From contig WGFY01000078.1 of assembly GCA_015491995.1 (NCBI GenBank), positions 1 to 51,083 of the forward strand: 51,083 bases of DNA, given 5' to 3'. Within the stretch, counting starts at the first letter, position 1. Every line of letters begins with the position of its first letter. Below the pieces are notes generated by a model. That model ran no database searches, had not been told where the DNA came from, and saw only the letters and a program-made list of their open reading frames with translations. The stretch is from Mesoaciditoga sp. (GTDB lineage: Bacteria; Thermotogota; Thermotogae; Mesoaciditogales; Mesoaciditogaceae). A program made the position numbers and the translations under genes. Below are positions 48,819-51,083 of this stretch, one piece after another.

Positions 48819-50726
48819 TCAAATTTCTTTTGCAACGGAATAACCATCTCTAACCGCTTCAACTATTTTCCCAACTTTTACGGCATCTCCAATGTAATGC
48901 ATTGGAGCCTCAAGGGATTCAAGTCCTTCGCATCTCAAAGGACGCCCACCAAATGCAGCCACAAAATAGTCAAATGGGATTTCTCTCACTTCTCCTTGCA
49001 CATTTGTTTTAACTTTCCCATTTTCAATAGAGATTATCTTCGCAGAACATATTTTCTTTACGCCATGCTCCTCAAGTTCCCTTAAAAGATACCCTCTACT
49101 TATTGGTTCCATTTTTATTGCAATATCTTCGAGCATTTCGATGATCGTAACATCATTCCCCTGTTCAGCAAGGTATAAGGCAGTTTCACATTCAACAAGA
49201 CCTCTGCCTCCAACTACAATTTTGCCTGTGGGGCTTTCTTTTTTGCTGAAAACATCAGTGTAGAGAATGACATTTGGAGAATCTATTCCCTTAATTGAAG
49301 GCACCAAAGGTTTTGTTCCCACTGCACAAATTATCTCGTCTGGATGTTCCGCCGATACGTTTTCAATATTCGCCTCGGTGGAACATCTCAAATCAATATT
49401 GAGTTCTTTGAGCATTTCGTTGTAGTAATCTATCAACCACCTCATTTTCTCTTTTCCAGGAGGCATAGAACCTATTCTAAGCGCGCCACCTATTTCTTCT
49501 TCTTTTTCAAAAAGCACAACCTGATGCCCTCTTAGGGCACTTACACGCGCTGCTTCAAGCCCAGCGGGCCCTCCACCAATTACAACTATCTTTTTAGAAT
49601 TAAGCGTTGAGATAAGTATCTCATAGTCTTCTGTTTTCCCGACATTCGGATTGACTCCACACCTTATCGCCGTACCGGCATAGTGACGTGATCTTATACA
49701 TTCGGAACATCCAATACATTTTCTTATGGTATTTTCTTTCCCTAATATGACCTTGTTGGGCCAATCCGGGTCGGCTATCAAAGTACGCCCAAGTGCAACC
49801 ATATCAGCAGTGCCATTTTCTATAAGCTCTTCCGCCACTTTCGGTTCTCTTATGACTCCAACGGCTATAACAGGAATATTCACAGCTTCCTTTATCGTCC
49901 TCGCAAATCCTGATCTCCAAGCTTGTGCATATCCCATTGGTTCAAGCCTTTTTTCTTTATCACCAAATCCAACATCCGCATGAAGTGCGGCATATCCATA
50001 TTCTTCAAGCTTTTTAGAGATCTCTACACCATCTTTTTCTGGTGTTATTCCCCCATAAACGTAATCTATGACCCCAACTCTCGCCATGACCGTAAACCTT
50101 GATCTACATTTTTCTTTTATACCATCTATTATCATTTGAGCGATCCTTGTCCTATTTTCAACGCTACCACCAAATTTGTCATTTCGCTTGTTCGAAATTG
50201 GGGAAAAGAATTGATCGATGAGAAGACCATGGGCTGCCTCTATTTCAACACCGTCAAATCCACTTTTCTTTGCTATTAGTGCAGCGTTGACGAATTTGTG
50301 TACAATTCCTTCAATCTCTTCTTCGTTTAAAATATGAGCGTGCCTCCCGTCTGGTCTAAGCGGAACATCCGAAGGCGCAACGATATCCTTTGCAGCGAAG
50401 AGGCCAGGATGGGTTAGCTCGATAAATGCGTAGGCACCGTATCGATGTATCTCTTCCACTAAAAGGCTTAACGCGGGAACGAATTTTGGATTGTCAAATC
50501 TTGGTTGGGTTGCGCCTGCCATTGTAGCGGGGTAATCTATGCACGCGTTTTCTACGGTTACGATCGCAGCACCTCCCTTAGCACGACGTGCGTAGTGATA
50601 AATGAACCTATCTGTGACCTCGCCTGAAACACTTGCCAAATTAGTGGATATGGGCGGAAAGATCATCCTGTTTCTTAAATTCAAAGACCCTACCCTAATG
50701 CTTGACATAAGACTTTCAAATGCCAT
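48819..50726 (-). CDS. NADH:flavin oxidoreductase / FadH-type Old Yellow Enzyme
   Basis: 635 residues. N-terminal FMN TIM barrel (RVGSLNLRNRMIFPPISTNL; GVEIEAAHGLLIDQFFSPIS), then a 4Fe-4S site CIGCSEC...RCGVNP near residue 335-355, then FAD/NAD(P) domains starting KIVVIGGGPAGLEAARVSAL. This is the architecture of 2,4-dienoyl-CoA reductase, enoate reductase and related ene-reductases. Which substrate is used here cannot be told. ATG 50726 behind AAAGGAGA; an upstream GTG/ATG adds 6 residues. Single gene with its own terminator and an operator-like palindrome upstream. Confidence 0.9.
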   Translation of the reverse strand: MAFESLMSSIRVGSLNLRNRMIFPPISTNLASVSGEVTDRFIYHYARRAKGGAAIVTVENACIDYPATMAGATQPRFDNPKFVPALSLLVEEIHRYGAYAFIELTHPGLFAAKDIVAPSDVPLRPDGRHAHILNEEEIEGIVHKFVNAALIAKKSGFDGVEIEAAHGLLIDQFFSPISNKRNDKFGGSVENRTRIAQMIIDGIKEKCRSRFTVMARVGVIDYVYGGITPEKDGVEISKKLEEYGYAALHADVGFGDKEKRLEPMGYAQAWRSGFARTIKEAVNIPVIAVGVIREPKVAEELIENGTADMVALGRTLIADPDWPNKVILGKENTIRKCIGCSECIRSRHYAGTAIRCGVNPNVGKTEDYEILISTLNSKKIVVIGGGPAGLEAARVSALRGHQVVLFEKEEEIGGALRIGSMPPGKEKMRWLIDYYNEMLKELNIDLRCSTEANIENVSAEHPDEIICAVGTKPLVPSIKGIDSPNVILYTDVFSKKESPTGKIVVGGRGLVECETALYLAEQGNDVTIIEMLEDIAIKMEPISRGYLLRELEEHGVKKICSAKIISIENGKVKTNVQGEVREIPFDYFVAAFGGRPLRCEGLESLEAPMHYIGDAVKVGKIVEAVRDGYSVAKEI

Positions 50727-50740
50727 ATTTTTATCTCCTT

Positions 50741-50983
50741 TCATATATATATTCTCATAATGAGTATATGCTCAATACATTCTATCATTTTTCCAATTCT
50801 TTCTGATGATTGTACATGAAATTTAACCGAAGTTTCAAATTGGCATGTTATTCTCAAATCATGCAAGTCTAAAAAATGCATGAAATTTCTGCTAACATCA
50901 ATCCCATGCATGTGTTGAACACGCTTTGATAGCTTCGAAAATGTAATATCTGATATACTTGTTTCCTTATCATACGTATTTTT
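50741..50983 (-). pseudogene. Possible decayed coding sequence upstream of the OYE gene
   Basis: An open frame of 80 codons without a credible start or SD, containing SDITFSKLSKRVQHMHGIDV and KFHVQSSERIGKMIECIEH. It begins after a TAG and 14 bases from the end of another interrupted frame (50997-51083). Coding-like composition but no family recognised. The region 50745-51083 holds otherwise only the operator palindrome. Confidence 0.25.
50749..50769. promoter_or_regulatory. Operator-like palindrome upstream of the OYE gene
   Basis: ATATTCTCAT A ATGAGTATAT, arms matching 9 of 10, about 23 bases before the start codon and overlapping a possible promoter (minus-strand TTGAGC, 18 bp, TATATA). 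The regulator is not known; MarR- or TetR-type repressors often control such enzymes. Confidence 0.5.
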
Positions 50984-50996
50984 CTAAGGCGATCTA

Positions 50997-51083
50997 TCAA
51001 TCAAATATCACAGAATTTATCGCATATTTTGAAAGTCCAGAATCTTGAAATTCCTTTTTTACATCTGCCTTCACGCTTTCTAT
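50997..51083 (-). CDS. C-terminal end of a coding sequence entering from the right, uncertain
   Basis: 28 codons open from the window edge, ending DSGLSKYAINSVIFD and a stop. It reads like a protein C-terminus. It may be the upstream part of the decayed sequence at 50741-50983. Only the window edge limits the view. Confidence 0.3.
   Translation of the reverse strand: MESVKADVKKEFQDSGLSKYAINSVIFD

Overview
The window looks like a chromosomal segment of a low-G+C, anaerobic, fermentative bacterium of the phylum Thermotogota. The evidence is the gene content: an electron-bifurcating-type [FeFe] hydrogenase (HydABC with accessory proteins), a SufCBDSU cluster, a Gram-positive-type PolC next to ruvC, a SpoVS homologue, many solute-binding-protein transporters, and frequent TTG/GTG starts behind strong Shine-Dalgarno (SD) sequences. 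The exact order within the phylum is not resolved. No rRNA, tRNA, CRISPR array, insertion sequence or phage gene was recognised. Most of the window is ordinary chromosome.

Layout. 1-6680 (minus) is a run of a 29-residue peptide, an HD-GYP membrane protein, a DUF5317 protein, aspartokinase, valyl-tRNA synthetase (behind a small overlapping leader ORF) and folC, which leaves the window. 6786-10572 (plus) is divergent: a ribokinase-like PfkB kinase, an RqcP-like S4 protein, a YchF-like GTPase, a small membrane protein and a protein resembling a divergent DNA sliding clamp. 10593-17943 (minus) holds spoVS, rsmI-lipM-rsmG, a DUF364 protein with an apparent AUU start, a fused two-domain sugar-type permease with its binding protein, and two unknown membrane proteins. 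17947-25131 (minus) is a Dpp/Opp peptide-type transporter (binding protein, two permeases, two ATPases) and gpsA.

25235-32088 is the hydrogenase region. hydC, a 2Fe-2S protein and hydB lie on the minus strand with an ATPase, a DRTGG protein and two decayed genes, while hydA is divergent on the plus strand. A short ORF after hydB repeats a hydB C-terminal motif. 32104-34459 (plus) is a TauABC/SsuABC-type transporter. 34468-39379 (minus) is the suf operon. 39586-42491 (plus) encodes a macro-domain protein, pseudouridine-5'-phosphate glycosidase and a lipoprotein with a caspase-like (clan CD) His/Cys arrangement. 42728-47396 (plus) is ruvC-polC. 47524-48721 (minus) is a zinc-type ArsR sensor with a cation efflux pump, and 48819-50726 (minus) is an Old Yellow Enzyme/FadH-type reductase.

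The most notable points are: decay and rearrangement of the hydrogenase accessory cluster; a probable second, divergent sliding clamp beside a divergent YchF; the caspase-like lipoprotein; the AUU start of the DUF364 gene; two genes (ruvC, arsR) whose promoters predict leaderless mRNAs; and short ORFs that end across the start codons of valS and dppB. No clearly new multi-gene defence or mobile system was found.
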